11,714 bases of DNA from an uncultured Marvinbryantia sp. (lineage in GTDB: Bacteria; Bacillota; Clostridia; Lachnospirales; Lachnospiraceae). Location of the stretch: positions 1 to 11,714 of the forward strand of contig CAKRON010000078.1 in NCBI GenBank assembly GCA_934373455.1, written 5' to 3'. A program made the translations under genes and the position numbers. This document shows positions 1-6,999 of the stretch, piece by piece. Position 1 is the stretch's first letter; each line of letters opens with the position of its first letter. The notes below the pieces were generated by a model. The model did not search any database, was not told the origin of the DNA, and saw only the letters and a program-made list of their open reading frames with translations.

Positions 1-96
1 TTAAAGTGGATTGAAGGGGCCGGTCATAATTCTAATACAGATAAACCGGAGATGATCAATAGTTTACTAGAAGAGTTTTTCTCGAATATTTTATGA
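1..96 (+). CDS. C-terminal end of an alpha/beta hydrolase (5' partial)
   Basis: The frame is open from the first base and ends at TGA 94-96, giving the last 31 residues of a protein that starts outside the window. The segment WIEGAGHNSNTDKP has the G-A-G-H-N pattern that carries the catalytic histidine near the C-terminus of alpha/beta hydrolases, and it is followed by a short amphipathic helix ending FFSNIL, as is usual for the last helix of the fold. The substrate cannot be inferred. The gene is followed by about 110 bp before the next start. It is probably the end of an ordinary chromosomal gene, although the fragmentary neighbourhood leaves open that the whole copy is a relic. Confidence 0.6.
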   Translation, partial: LKWIEGAGHNSNTDKPEMINSLLEEFFSNIL

Positions 97-180
97 CAGG
101 CAAGGGTTCATTATTCAATGTGAAGGTTTGAATGAAGCTACTGGTGAAAAAGAATACACAATGTTGTGGCAACAGAAATA
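97..180 (+). other. Intergenic stretch with a possible 28-codon coding remnant
   Basis: Between the hydrolase stop and the dehydrogenase fragment, frame 2 is open from about 77 to a TAG at 178-180 and reads like the end of a protein (it includes GLNEATGEKEYTMLWQQK). There is no convincing start or ribosome site, and I do not recognise the family. It may be the tail of a lost gene fused here by deletion, or chance. Confidence 0.2.
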
Positions 181-208
181 GAAAGCGGATTTTGGGGGAG
201 AATTTTAT

Positions 209-466
209 ATGGAGTTTAAGAATAAAGTAGTGATTGTGACGGGAGGTGCGCAGGGCATTGGAAAGACCATTGCAGAGGAATTTCAGAAGCAGGGCGCCAT
301 TGTTTGCAGTATTGATAAGCAGCCAGGAGTTTACTTTACCGGTGATCTTGCACAGCAGGATACATTGGAGAAATTTGCTCAAAAGGTGATTGCTGAATAT
401 GGTCATGTGGATTATCTTATCAATAACGCATTACCGTTGATGAAAGGAATTGACAACTGTTCTTAA
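209..466 (+). pseudogene. Short-chain dehydrogenase/reductase, N-terminal third only
   Basis: The start is ATG 209 with a GGGGGAG ribosome site about 9 bases upstream. The 85-residue product begins like a classical SDR. The dinucleotide-binding TGGAQGIG motif lies at residues 11-18, an acidic D36 at the end of beta-2 favours NAD(H), a GDL motif is at 45-47, and the structural NNA motif is at 72-74. After PLMKGID the frame runs into unrelated sequence and stops. Classical SDRs are about 250 residues, and the catalytic Ser, Tyr and Lys all lie in the missing two thirds, so this cannot be an active enzyme. The break falls at about 450, exactly where the next gene begins, so a deletion or insertion joined the two. 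The intact parent was probably a small oxidoreductase of unknown substrate. Confidence 0.8.
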
Positions 467-671
467 TTGTGGAGATAACTGTGCAAAATGGATTTTGAAG
501 ATTGCAGAGAAAAAGGACCTGACAGTATATTTGCAACATATAATGCGGTTTGAAGGTGAATTTAAAATTCAAATTATGGATACAGGGAAGATTGTATGCA
601 ATCCTGCAGAATATGTAGAAGGATTATTGGAAGCAGAGGAGATGGAAGATGAAAGGAAGCTACTGGTTTAA
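450..671 (+). CDS. Small conserved-looking protein of integrative-element type
   Basis: This 73-residue protein reads TTVLNCGDNCAKW at its start, then a mixed helix/strand body, and ends in an acidic tail (EAEEMEDERK). No catalytic motif or membrane segment is visible. Its only in-frame start near the conserved-looking N-terminus is TTG 450, with GAAAGGA almost abutting it, which is too close for normal initiation. The likely reason is that the original ATG and ribosome site were lost at the junction with the dehydrogenase fragment. It overlaps the next gene by 23 bp. From memory, small proteins of this look precede a P-loop ATPase in clostridial integrative elements, but I cannot name a family. 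It may now be poorly translated or silent. Confidence 0.5.
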   Translation: MTTVLNCGDNCAKWILKIAEKKDLTVYLQHIMRFEGEFKIQIMDTGKIVCNPAEYVEGLLEAEEMEDERKLLV

Positions 672-1197
672 GGCTAAGAGTAAAAAAGTATTATTTGAAT
701 TTTCCATTAGAAGAAATATTACTGTCATAAAAGGAGACAGTGCAACAGGAAAGACTACTCTTCTACGTATTTTATATGAATACTTGAGAATCGGAAGGCA
801 GTCAGGATATGCTGTTTCAACAAATGCATCATATTATGTATATATTCGAGATGAAGAGGGACGTGATTGGAAAGATGCATTATATCCGTTAAAAAATACA
901 GTTATTTTTATTGAAGAAAATAATGAATTTGTATTTACAAAGGAATTTGCCAGTTATGTAAAAGAATCTGGAAATTATTTTGTTTTTGTAACACGTGCAC
1001 CATTGAAGATGCTGCCTTATAGCATTCACGAAATTTATGAAATTATTACGGATGGAAAGCGTACAGATATAAAAGAATCCTATCATGAATTCAAAGAAAT
1101 CTATAGCAATTATCCTATTATAGAAAATAACAAAATTCAGAATGTTGTTACAGAGGATAGTAATTCAGGATATCAGTTCTGGATGCACACTGAATAG
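649..1197 (+). CDS. P-loop ATPase of integrative-element type, probably 3'-truncated
   Basis: The start ATG 649 lies inside the end of the preceding gene, with GAGGAGATGG just upstream, so the two were translationally coupled. The 182-residue product carries a clear Walker A motif, GDSATGKTT, at residues 29-37, preceded by a strand (RNITVIK). A hydrophobic strand followed by acidic residues (TVIFIEEN, about 86-93) is a plausible Walker B. A third strand, YFVFVTRAP, resembles the sensor-1 strand of ABC/AAA-type ATPases. The C-terminus reads TEDSNSGYQF and then WMHTE before the stop. My recollection is that relatives continue well beyond this point, so the last few residues probably mark a deletion junction near 1180. 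The role in the parent element is unknown. Confidence 0.6.
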   Translation: MKGSYWFKAKSKKVLFEFSIRRNITVIKGDSATGKTTLLRILYEYLRIGRQSGYAVSTNASYYVYIRDEEGRDWKDALYPLKNTVIFIEENNEFVFTKEFASYVKESGNYFVFVTRAPLKMLPYSIHEIYEIITDGKRTDIKESYHEFKEIYSNYPIIENNKIQNVVTEDSNSGYQFWMHTE

Positions 1198-1737
1198 TAG
1201 CCAATTTGCCCACCACCCCAGTATTTATACAAGCCGGCTGATGAGCGCTTGCGAAATAGCAAAACTTCAGCCCCACAGACAAAATAGAAGTCCATTGACG
1301 TAAAATTTATATACACAACGCTTCAGTTTTGATGTATAATATAGAAGTAGACCATTTATAACAGATGAAAATTTAATAGAGTTACCAATTCCGCGAAAGT
1401 ACGGAGTCGGTAGCCGCTAGATTCATCGGCGCAGGATTTGAGCGCCGTCTACACAGTGATTGGCAATCCGGTACTGAGAACTTTATTAGCTCATGCCAAC
1501 AAAATGCCAACATTTATGCCTGAAACGAGAGCTTTCAAGGACAATATAAAAGCTGACAGCGAAGTGCCCACGAGAGCTAAGAAAGCCCGCAAAAAACGTT
1601 AAATTGAAGTGGAAAAACGATTAGCTGGCTAAGCAGATCGGGATCCGGTTCTTTTATTTTGGTAAGATCCTGAGGGTGAGAAGAATAACCATTTCAGCTA
1701 AGAGAAATGAAAAATTAATTAACTGCCAGCTAAGAAG
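1198..1737 (+). other. Gene-poor segment of decayed mobile DNA
   Basis: No intact gene is visible in about 540 bp. The segment contains a GGCTGA/TCAGCC inverted repeat at 1236-1241 and 1267-1272, and a TATAAT box at 1335-1340 without a good -35 element at normal spacing. It also has an imperfect 11-bp hairpin (arms 1383-1393 and 1402-1412) and a 9-bp inverted repeat, TTAGCTGGC at 1621-1629 with GCCAGCTAA at 1725-1733. One frame is open across 1414-1602 and is listed separately. The overall impression is scraps of an integrative element between its ATPase gene and its ParB gene. Confidence 0.45.
1414..1602 (+). other. Possible coding remnant with a basic C-terminal tail
   Basis: Frame 1 is open from just after a TAG at 1411-1413 to TAA 1600-1602, 62 codons. 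It reads protein-like, with a hydrophobic segment (VYTVIGNPVLRTLLAHA) and a strongly basic end (RAKKARKKR). There is no start codon at the beginning of the frame and no ribosome site, so if it is real it is the 3' piece of a gene whose front was lost. The family is not recognised. The higher GC of this stretch compared with its neighbours hints at a different origin. Confidence 0.25.
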
Positions 1738-1791
1738 AAAAAGAACCTGTTTGGTCAGATGAATAAGCATCTGTCCAGGCGGGTTCTTTTT
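1738..1791 (+). terminator. Long nested hairpin with T-tract, probable (bidirectional) terminator
   Basis: A perfect 10-bp outer stem pairs AAAAAGAACC (1738-1747) with GGTTCTTTTT (1782-1791). Inside it a second stem pairs GGTCAGATG (1753-1761) with CATCTGTCC (1768-1776), with one mismatch, around an AATAAG loop. The outer right arm ends in a run of five T, and the left arm supplies the same run on the opposite strand, so the structure could stop transcription from either side. It lies about 45 bp upstream of the ParB fragment start, so a leader attenuator for that gene is an alternative. Confidence 0.55.
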
Positions 1792-1835
1792 GTTTGGATC
1801 TCCGGCAGGATGCGGAAAGGAAATGGAGTGAGGTT

Positions 1836-2125
1836 ATGCAATGCAAGCAAAAAGAAAAGGATCTTGAAGAAAAAGTGATGAGATCAGCACTGAGAGACTG
1901 AAAGGGTTTAAGAATCTTTCCTTTAAAGTAAAAAATGGTGCGCAGATGGAAGCTCTCCGTGAAAGTATTGGACATTTTGGAATTTTGAATCCAATTATAG
2001 TCAGACCAAAACTGGAAGGATATTATGCCAGTATGACAACAACACAGAAAACATATCTGCAAATCATTCAAGAACTCGAAAATAAAGGTGTCGACCTGGT
2101 AATAAGAACGTTATCGGAGTTATAA
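1836..2125 (+). pseudogene. ParB N-terminal domain fragment, frameshifted and truncated
   Basis: Translation would begin at ATG 1836 behind GGAGTGAGG and gives a basic/acidic leader (KEKDLEEKVM) before going out of frame near 1876. The neighbouring frame (1868-2125) then continues with ISTERLKGF, KVKNGAQMEALRESI and HFGILNPIIVRP. These match the N-terminal ParB/Spo0J nuclease-like domain, which normally proceeds to a GHRR box. Restoring one G in ATGAGATC would join the two frames, so a single-base deletion is the simplest explanation. After EGYYA (about 2028) the ParB sequence stops and 32 unrelated residues follow to the TAA, so the GHRR box, the HTH and the C-terminal half are absent. ParB proteins of this type are common in clostridial integrative elements and plasmids. 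It cannot be functional. Confidence 0.7.
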
Positions 2126-2158
2126 ACACAAATAAAAATGAGCGGGAGGGCGAAAATT

Positions 2159-5100
2159 ATGAAATCTTTCTTTATATCCAGCACATTCAGCGATATGCAG
2201 GCAGAACGGGATATCCTGCATCAGAGAGTATTTCCAAGAATCAGAAAACAATTAGAACAATATGGAGAAGATATCGAAGGCCTGGACTTGCGCTGGGGTG
2301 TGGATACTTCGAACATGTCAGAAGAAGAAAGCGGCAAACATGTAGTTAAGATGTGTATTGATACCATCGACCGCTGTAAACCATATATGATCATACTGAT
2401 CGGGGAACGGTACGGATGGGTACCGGATCAGAAAGTCGTAGATGAGATACAGGATGAACGGCTTTCGGAGTTATACAGAGAAAATTTAAGTATCACACAG
2501 ATGGAAATTCTGTACGGTGCGCTAAAAGAACCGAAGAATTTAAAGCACTGCATTTTCTGCTTTCGTAACAGTGAAGTGATAAACAGCATACCCGAAGAAA
2601 AAAGAAGATTTTATGACGCGGAAAGTGAAGAACACCGGATACGTCTTCAGAAATTTAAAGAACAGATCAAAAAGACACCGGATGTGATCGTGATGGAATA
2701 TAGCGGGGAATGGAGTGCCAAAAGTCAGAAAATTGTTGCCTTGGATACCTTTGCCAGAGATGTAGAAGAAAAAATAAATGAATTGCTGAAAGCGGACCTG
2801 AATATAGGAGAAACAGAGCAGACAATAGAACAGCGGATCATCCTCAATGCAAAGGCAGAGCGGGAGCAGCATTTAAAATATTATGTTGATAGATATAAAC
2901 TGGAAGAACTGGGAGCATTGGCGTTGCTGCGCCGGCAGATTTTCTGCTTTTTTGGGGATGAAGGATGTGGAAAGACGATGCTACTGTCCAGAATCTCGGA
3001 ACTTCAGGAGGCATGTGGGATCCGGACATTACTGTATTATTGTAAAAATGAAGGATGTAATGATGTAAAAACATTTCAATCGGTCTTTGAATACTGGATG
3101 GAAAGACAGCAGGGCGAGAATAAGATGGTTCTGATTGACGGGGTGGAACATCTGAAAGGAGATGTGGAGCATCTTATCGCCTGGCTGTCCTGGTATATTA
3201 CGGAATATAATAAAGAGAAAATCAGATTTTCTGTTGTGATTAGTGCATCCAGGGAGATGGCGGTTATGCTGAATCGGAAGATCAGCAATCTGATGAGCTA
3301 TGCGATCAAAGATCTGGAAGAAAGTAAGATAGAATCCATAGCGCAAAAGCATGCAGCAAGACGTGGAAAGAAACTGGATATGGCAGTTTTGCGGAGAATA
3401 CGGAAGAATCCGAATGCGAAGAATCCATATGGATTATCGTTGCTCATGCAGAAACTTTTCATGTTGAACCAGAAAGATTTTGAGGTAGCCGAACAACTGT
3501 CGCATGGCATGACTGGAATTACAGAGTATATGTGCCAGCTCGTGGAGAAAGTTTCTGGGAATATAGAAATACTTGCAGAAAATGTGATATTAGATGCATT
3601 TGATAAGATTGCCGATTACCAGGAATGCAGTAACCTTGCTATAGACGGGAAACGGACAGCAGAACCGACAGAAATGATGGAAATCCTTTCTGTCAGTGCG
3701 GGAGGCATGAAAATTGAAGAGTTGCAGGAATATCTGGATCTGCGGCAGGCATATGTTCCAAGAATAATTTTGGAAGAATTATTATATTATCTGTATGACT
3801 TCTTCGACGAGGATGAAAGTGGAAGATGGAATTTCAAACATACATTGAACCGTGAGTATTTTTGGAAAAATATGTCAGAAGAAGAGAGAAAGAGCTATGA
3901 AAAAGATTTCCTGAACTATTATGAGCACAAAGGAAAAGCATTTTCCGGTTTACAATTGTATTATGCGTGGAAGTCAGAGGACGTGTCGGCCGGGATCAGG
4001 GCATTAGAGAATGCAAAAGAAGATAAAACAGGAAAATCAGAAGAAGTATTCTGGGAAATGGTTCAGGACAGAAGTTATCTGAGTGAGATCGTGGGGCAGG
4101 CAACCGGTGCTATGCTGGAAAACATGTATGAGATTATTCTGAAAAATCCGGATGAGATTGCAAAAAATTATAGAATGATCAGGTATGTTGCTTTGCAAAG
4201 ACTGCCGGATGAATGTGCATCGGAAAACGAAAAGAGATTATATGACCGCATGCAGTCGATTATGGAAATTTATGAAAAGAATTATGTAGCATATCTGTGG
4301 AAAGACTCTGAAGAGCAGACGGATCAGAAGATTTGCAGGGCAGATGGATATCTTGATGAAAAAAATACAGATGAAGGATATAAGTTGTACCGGGAACTGT
4401 TGACGGAATGTGAGAGAAACTATTGGTTTCAGGATAATGTAAAGTCATATGTTCAGTATGCCTATTGTCTTTGGGGAATGTGCAGCCTGGTAAAAAAAGA
4501 GTATCAGGAAAAATATATAAGTAAGGCACTGGAAGTTCAGAAAGAAGCAGTGGAGAAATATGACATACAGATCGTACGATATAATTTCCTTTGCATTTGC
4601 CTGCAGTATGTGAATATTCAAAAAGGGAAAAAGTCGGATCGCGAATTATTAAGAGAGCTGGATGGATGTCTGGAATATATAGACAAAGTAAAAAAATGCG
4701 GAAAAGAATTCGGAGTAGAAAAACTGCCGGATGTCGTCTATTTGTTGGAAACGGATGCAAAAATAGAACGAATAAAATTAAGAAGCAAAAAGGCAATTTG
4801 GGGTAATCAGAAATTGCAGAAACAAGACCTGGATGATGTATATAATTTCTATATGAAGATAAAAGAGGAGGAATTTAGAAATATAAGCAATCTCCGGTGG
4901 ATATGCCGCTATGCCATGGAATATTATACATATAGATATGAAAAAGAAAGTACACTTTTGTGGATGAACCGATTAAAAGAAATTGAAAAAGAGATCGTGA
5001 TCGTGCGGGCTGACAAATGGCAGATGTTTTATCAGACAGATAATCTGCTTTTTGCGGCAGGAGCTATGATCTGGTTTGAAGAAACAGAAAAAGCAGATCT

Positions 5101-6982
5101 TATTTTTCAAAAATATCAGAAAATCATGCAGGAACTTTCAGAAGAGTGGATTTTAGAACACAAGAAACGGTCCTATGAAAAAATTAAAAAAGAGGAACTA
5201 TTTATCCAGATTCATCTGGCTGCCAGAGAAGGAAAAACAGATCAGTTAAAGGGGTTACTGACACAATTATATGAAAAAATCCGTCTTACAGAGGGAGGAT
5301 TCCTTATGGAGGGAAAAAATCTGGTGAAAATAGAAGAAATCCAGCCAGAAGAAAAAATCAAGTCAGAAGAAGAAATCTACCAGATTTTAAAATATGCAGA
5401 AGTGGGAATTCTGATGGTGGAACAAGGTATGGATGTATCGGTCATAGCATGTACAGACTGGTTATATGATGACATATTGAGAAAGCATACGCCACATGAA
5501 GAGATACAACTGAGACCTGTAATTGAAAAACAGCTTTATCGTCAGTATGAAATATACAAAACTTCCGAATTACCGGTAAAACTGAAATTTATACTATCAG
5601 AGCTGTGTGTCAGAAAAAAACAGCCGGAAGCAGGCAATACAGAGGGAATGGAAGGACTGGAAATAAAGAATCCTGAGATATTGACCAGACTTGTAGTAGA
5701 TGGAAAGGGTGGCGTCACAGAACTTGTGAAAGAATGTATGTATAACATTCCGCTGGAAGAAAGCATTAGAGAAGCTGTAAAAGAAAGAGGCAATCCGCAG
5801 GATTATATAAAACTGACATTCAGACTTGGTATGTTGTATTGCAATCAAGGAAAATATAAAGAATGTCTGGATATATTAGGAGAGACTGCTCATACAGAAA
5901 CTCTTTCGCTTAATGAAAAATTAATCTTTCGCATAAAAGAATATATGCATAAATACAAAGATGTGATAGAATCTGACAAAATCAGTAATTATATTGCATC
6001 CGGGCTTTTATATGCATTGAAGATCAAAGAAGGAAAAGAGAATCTGGATCGGCTGGCGTTGAGGGCATATCTGAAAAAATCATTGTTATATGTGGAGTTA
6101 GATAAGCCGTTGGGAAGTAAGTATTTTGTAACTATCTGCAGAATCATCGGAAAACATTTGATACAGATGGATGAAAAAGAGCATGTAGATTTGAAGGTTA
6201 TGCTGAAAGATATGCAGCTGCAAGAAAAGTTGTATACAGAAATGTATTTGTCTGATTCAGAGAAAAACAGTTGGGAATGGATCCGAAGATTAATGCAGAT
6301 GAATATGAAATATGGCCAGATAAGATATGAAATGGGAGAGAAAAAGAGGGGAGTCAGCTCGAAGATCTCCTGTTTTGTATGGATTAGCCAGTTGGAAACA
6401 GAACAACTTGCATATCTTACAGATACATATATTTCGGAATTGGAACATCTTGAAAAGTTATGGGAAGAACAGCCGGAGATATTAGAAGATGATCAGAAAA
6501 ATTGGCTTTGTTTGTTTAGGGCCGTTGCGGATATCTATCTGAAAAGATACGACACTGCAAGTAAAGAGAAGAAGCAAATATACAAGAAAAAAATACTGGA
6601 TAATTCCAGACGTTGCAGAAACTGGTTAAAAAAAGAGGACACAGGAATTGGAAAAGAGTGGCGTATCAATAAGACAGCAGATTCTTATGATATGGACCGG
6701 GAAATTCTGGTGAAATCAAAACTGGAGTGTGATGAAACAGAGTGGGTAAACAGTTATTTATCTGTTTTGGACAAACAGTTCAAAGAAGCATGTCTTTATG
6801 GAATGGAAGAATACAAAAAAGGGATTTTACAGTCACAGCTGGAAGAACTGTATGACTTAGATATGCATTCGGAAAAAGCTCAGATCCAGATTGAACATGA
6901 GATTTCTGAAATTATAGAAGAACAATGTAAGAATGATATTCCTTTAATGTACTATATTGTACAGGCGGTAAAAAAATCATAG
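2159..6982 (+). CDS. DUF4062-NACHT/STAND NTPase with long helical-repeat C-terminus
   Basis: This 1607-residue protein is predicted to be a large cytoplasmic molecular switch. I chose ATG 2159 over the in-frame ATG at 2138 because GGGAGG at 2144-2149 is well placed for it and the DUF4062 domain starts at once. Domains: DUF4062 at about 1-170 (FISSTFSDMQAERDIL at 5-20, LRWGVD at 44-49, GERYGWVP at 82-89). The NTPase spans about 240-430, with Walker A GDEGCGKT (266-273), Walker B MVLIDGVEH (D327), a sensor-like strand VVISAS and the NACHT-type NPYGL helix start at 422. A winged-helix-like segment follows at about 470-600 (MEILSVSAGGMKIEELQEYL). The last thousand residues are charged helical repeats, TPR-like in places (LGMLYCNQGKYKECLDIL, about 1220). 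In NPHP3 and TEP1 this order is DUF4062, NTPase, repeats. By analogy the repeats sense a ligand and the NTPase drives assembly. An antiphage role is inferred. The gene is intact and is followed after 17 bp by its likely partner. Confidence 0.85.
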   Translation: MKSFFISSTFSDMQAERDILHQRVFPRIRKQLEQYGEDIEGLDLRWGVDTSNMSEEESGKHVVKMCIDTIDRCKPYMIILIGERYGWVPDQKVVDEIQDERLSELYRENLSITQMEILYGALKEPKNLKHCIFCFRNSEVINSIPEEKRRFYDAESEEHRIRLQKFKEQIKKTPDVIVMEYSGEWSAKSQKIVALDTFARDVEEKINELLKADLNIGETEQTIEQRIILNAKAEREQHLKYYVDRYKLEELGALALLRRQIFCFFGDEGCGKTMLLSRISELQEACGIRTLLYYCKNEGCNDVKTFQSVFEYWMERQQGENKMVLIDGVEHLKGDVEHLIAWLSWYITEYNKEKIRFSVVISASREMAVMLNRKISNLMSYAIKDLEESKIESIAQKHAARRGKKLDMAVLRRIRKNPNAKNPYGLSLLMQKLFMLNQKDFEVAEQLSHGMTGITEYMCQLVEKVSGNIEILAENVILDAFDKIADYQECSNLAIDGKRTAEPTEMMEILSVSAGGMKIEELQEYLDLRQAYVPRIILEELLYYLYDFFDEDESGRWNFKHTLNREYFWKNMSEEERKSYEKDFLNYYEHKGKAFSGLQLYYAWKSEDVSAGIRALENAKEDKTGKSEEVFWEMVQDRSYLSEIVGQATGAMLENMYEIILKNPDEIAKNYRMIRYVALQRLPDECASENEKRLYDRMQSIMEIYEKNYVAYLWKDSEEQTDQKICRADGYLDEKNTDEGYKLYRELLTECERNYWFQDNVKSYVQYAYCLWGMCSLVKKEYQEKYISKALEVQKEAVEKYDIQIVRYNFLCICLQYVNIQKGKKSDRELLRELDGCLEYIDKVKKCGKEFGVEKLPDVVYLLETDAKIERIKLRSKKAIWGNQKLQKQDLDDVYNFYMKIKEEEFRNISNLRWICRYAMEYYTYRYEKESTLLWMNRLKEIEKEIVIVRADKWQMFYQTDNLLFAAGAMIWFEETEKADLIFQKYQKIMQELSEEWILEHKKRSYEKIKKEELFIQIHLAAREGKTDQLKGLLTQLYEKIRLTEGGFLMEGKNLVKIEEIQPEEKIKSEEEIYQILKYAEVGILMVEQGMDVSVIACTDWLYDDILRKHTPHEEIQLRPVIEKQLYRQYEIYKTSELPVKLKFILSELCVRKKQPEAGNTEGMEGLEIKNPEILTRLVVDGKGGVTELVKECMYNIPLEESIREAVKERGNPQDYIKLTFRLGMLYCNQGKYKECLDILGETAHTETLSLNEKLIFRIKEYMHKYKDVIESDKISNYIASGLLYALKIKEGKENLDRLALRAYLKKSLLYVELDKPLGSKYFVTICRIIGKHLIQMDEKEHVDLKVMLKDMQLQEKLYTEMYLSDSEKNSWEWIRRLMQMNMKYGQIRYEMGEKKRGVSSKISCFVWISQLETEQLAYLTDTYISELEHLEKLWEEQPEILEDDQKNWLCLFRAVADIYLKRYDTASKEKKQIYKKKILDNSRRCRNWLKKEDTGIGKEWRINKTADSYDMDREILVKSKLECDETEWVNSYLSVLDKQFKEACLYGMEEYKKGILQSQLEELYDLDMHSEKAQIQIEHEISEIIEEQCKNDIPLMYYIVQAVKKS

Positions 6983-6999
6983 GAGAAAAGGAAAAAAGA

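Noticed and set aside
1295..1340. Promoter formed by TTGACG (1295-1300) and TATAAT (1335-1340)
   Set aside because: The spacing is 34 bases, twice the usual distance, and no alternative -35 element is convincing.
2033..2125. Separate 30-aa leader gene before the STAND gene
   Set aside because: It is in frame with the ParB fragment, its ribosome site is distant and no family is recognisable; it was treated as the tail of the pseudogene.
2138..2158. ATG at 2138 as the start of the STAND gene
   Set aside because: It has no ribosome site upstream, whereas GGGAGG at 2144-2149 serves ATG 2159, where the DUF4062 domain begins immediately.
4260..4796. Long minus-strand open frames inside the STAND and RyR genes (also 7286-7882)
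   Set aside because: They are antisense shadows of well-supported genes, with no ribosome sites and no protein-like domain pattern.
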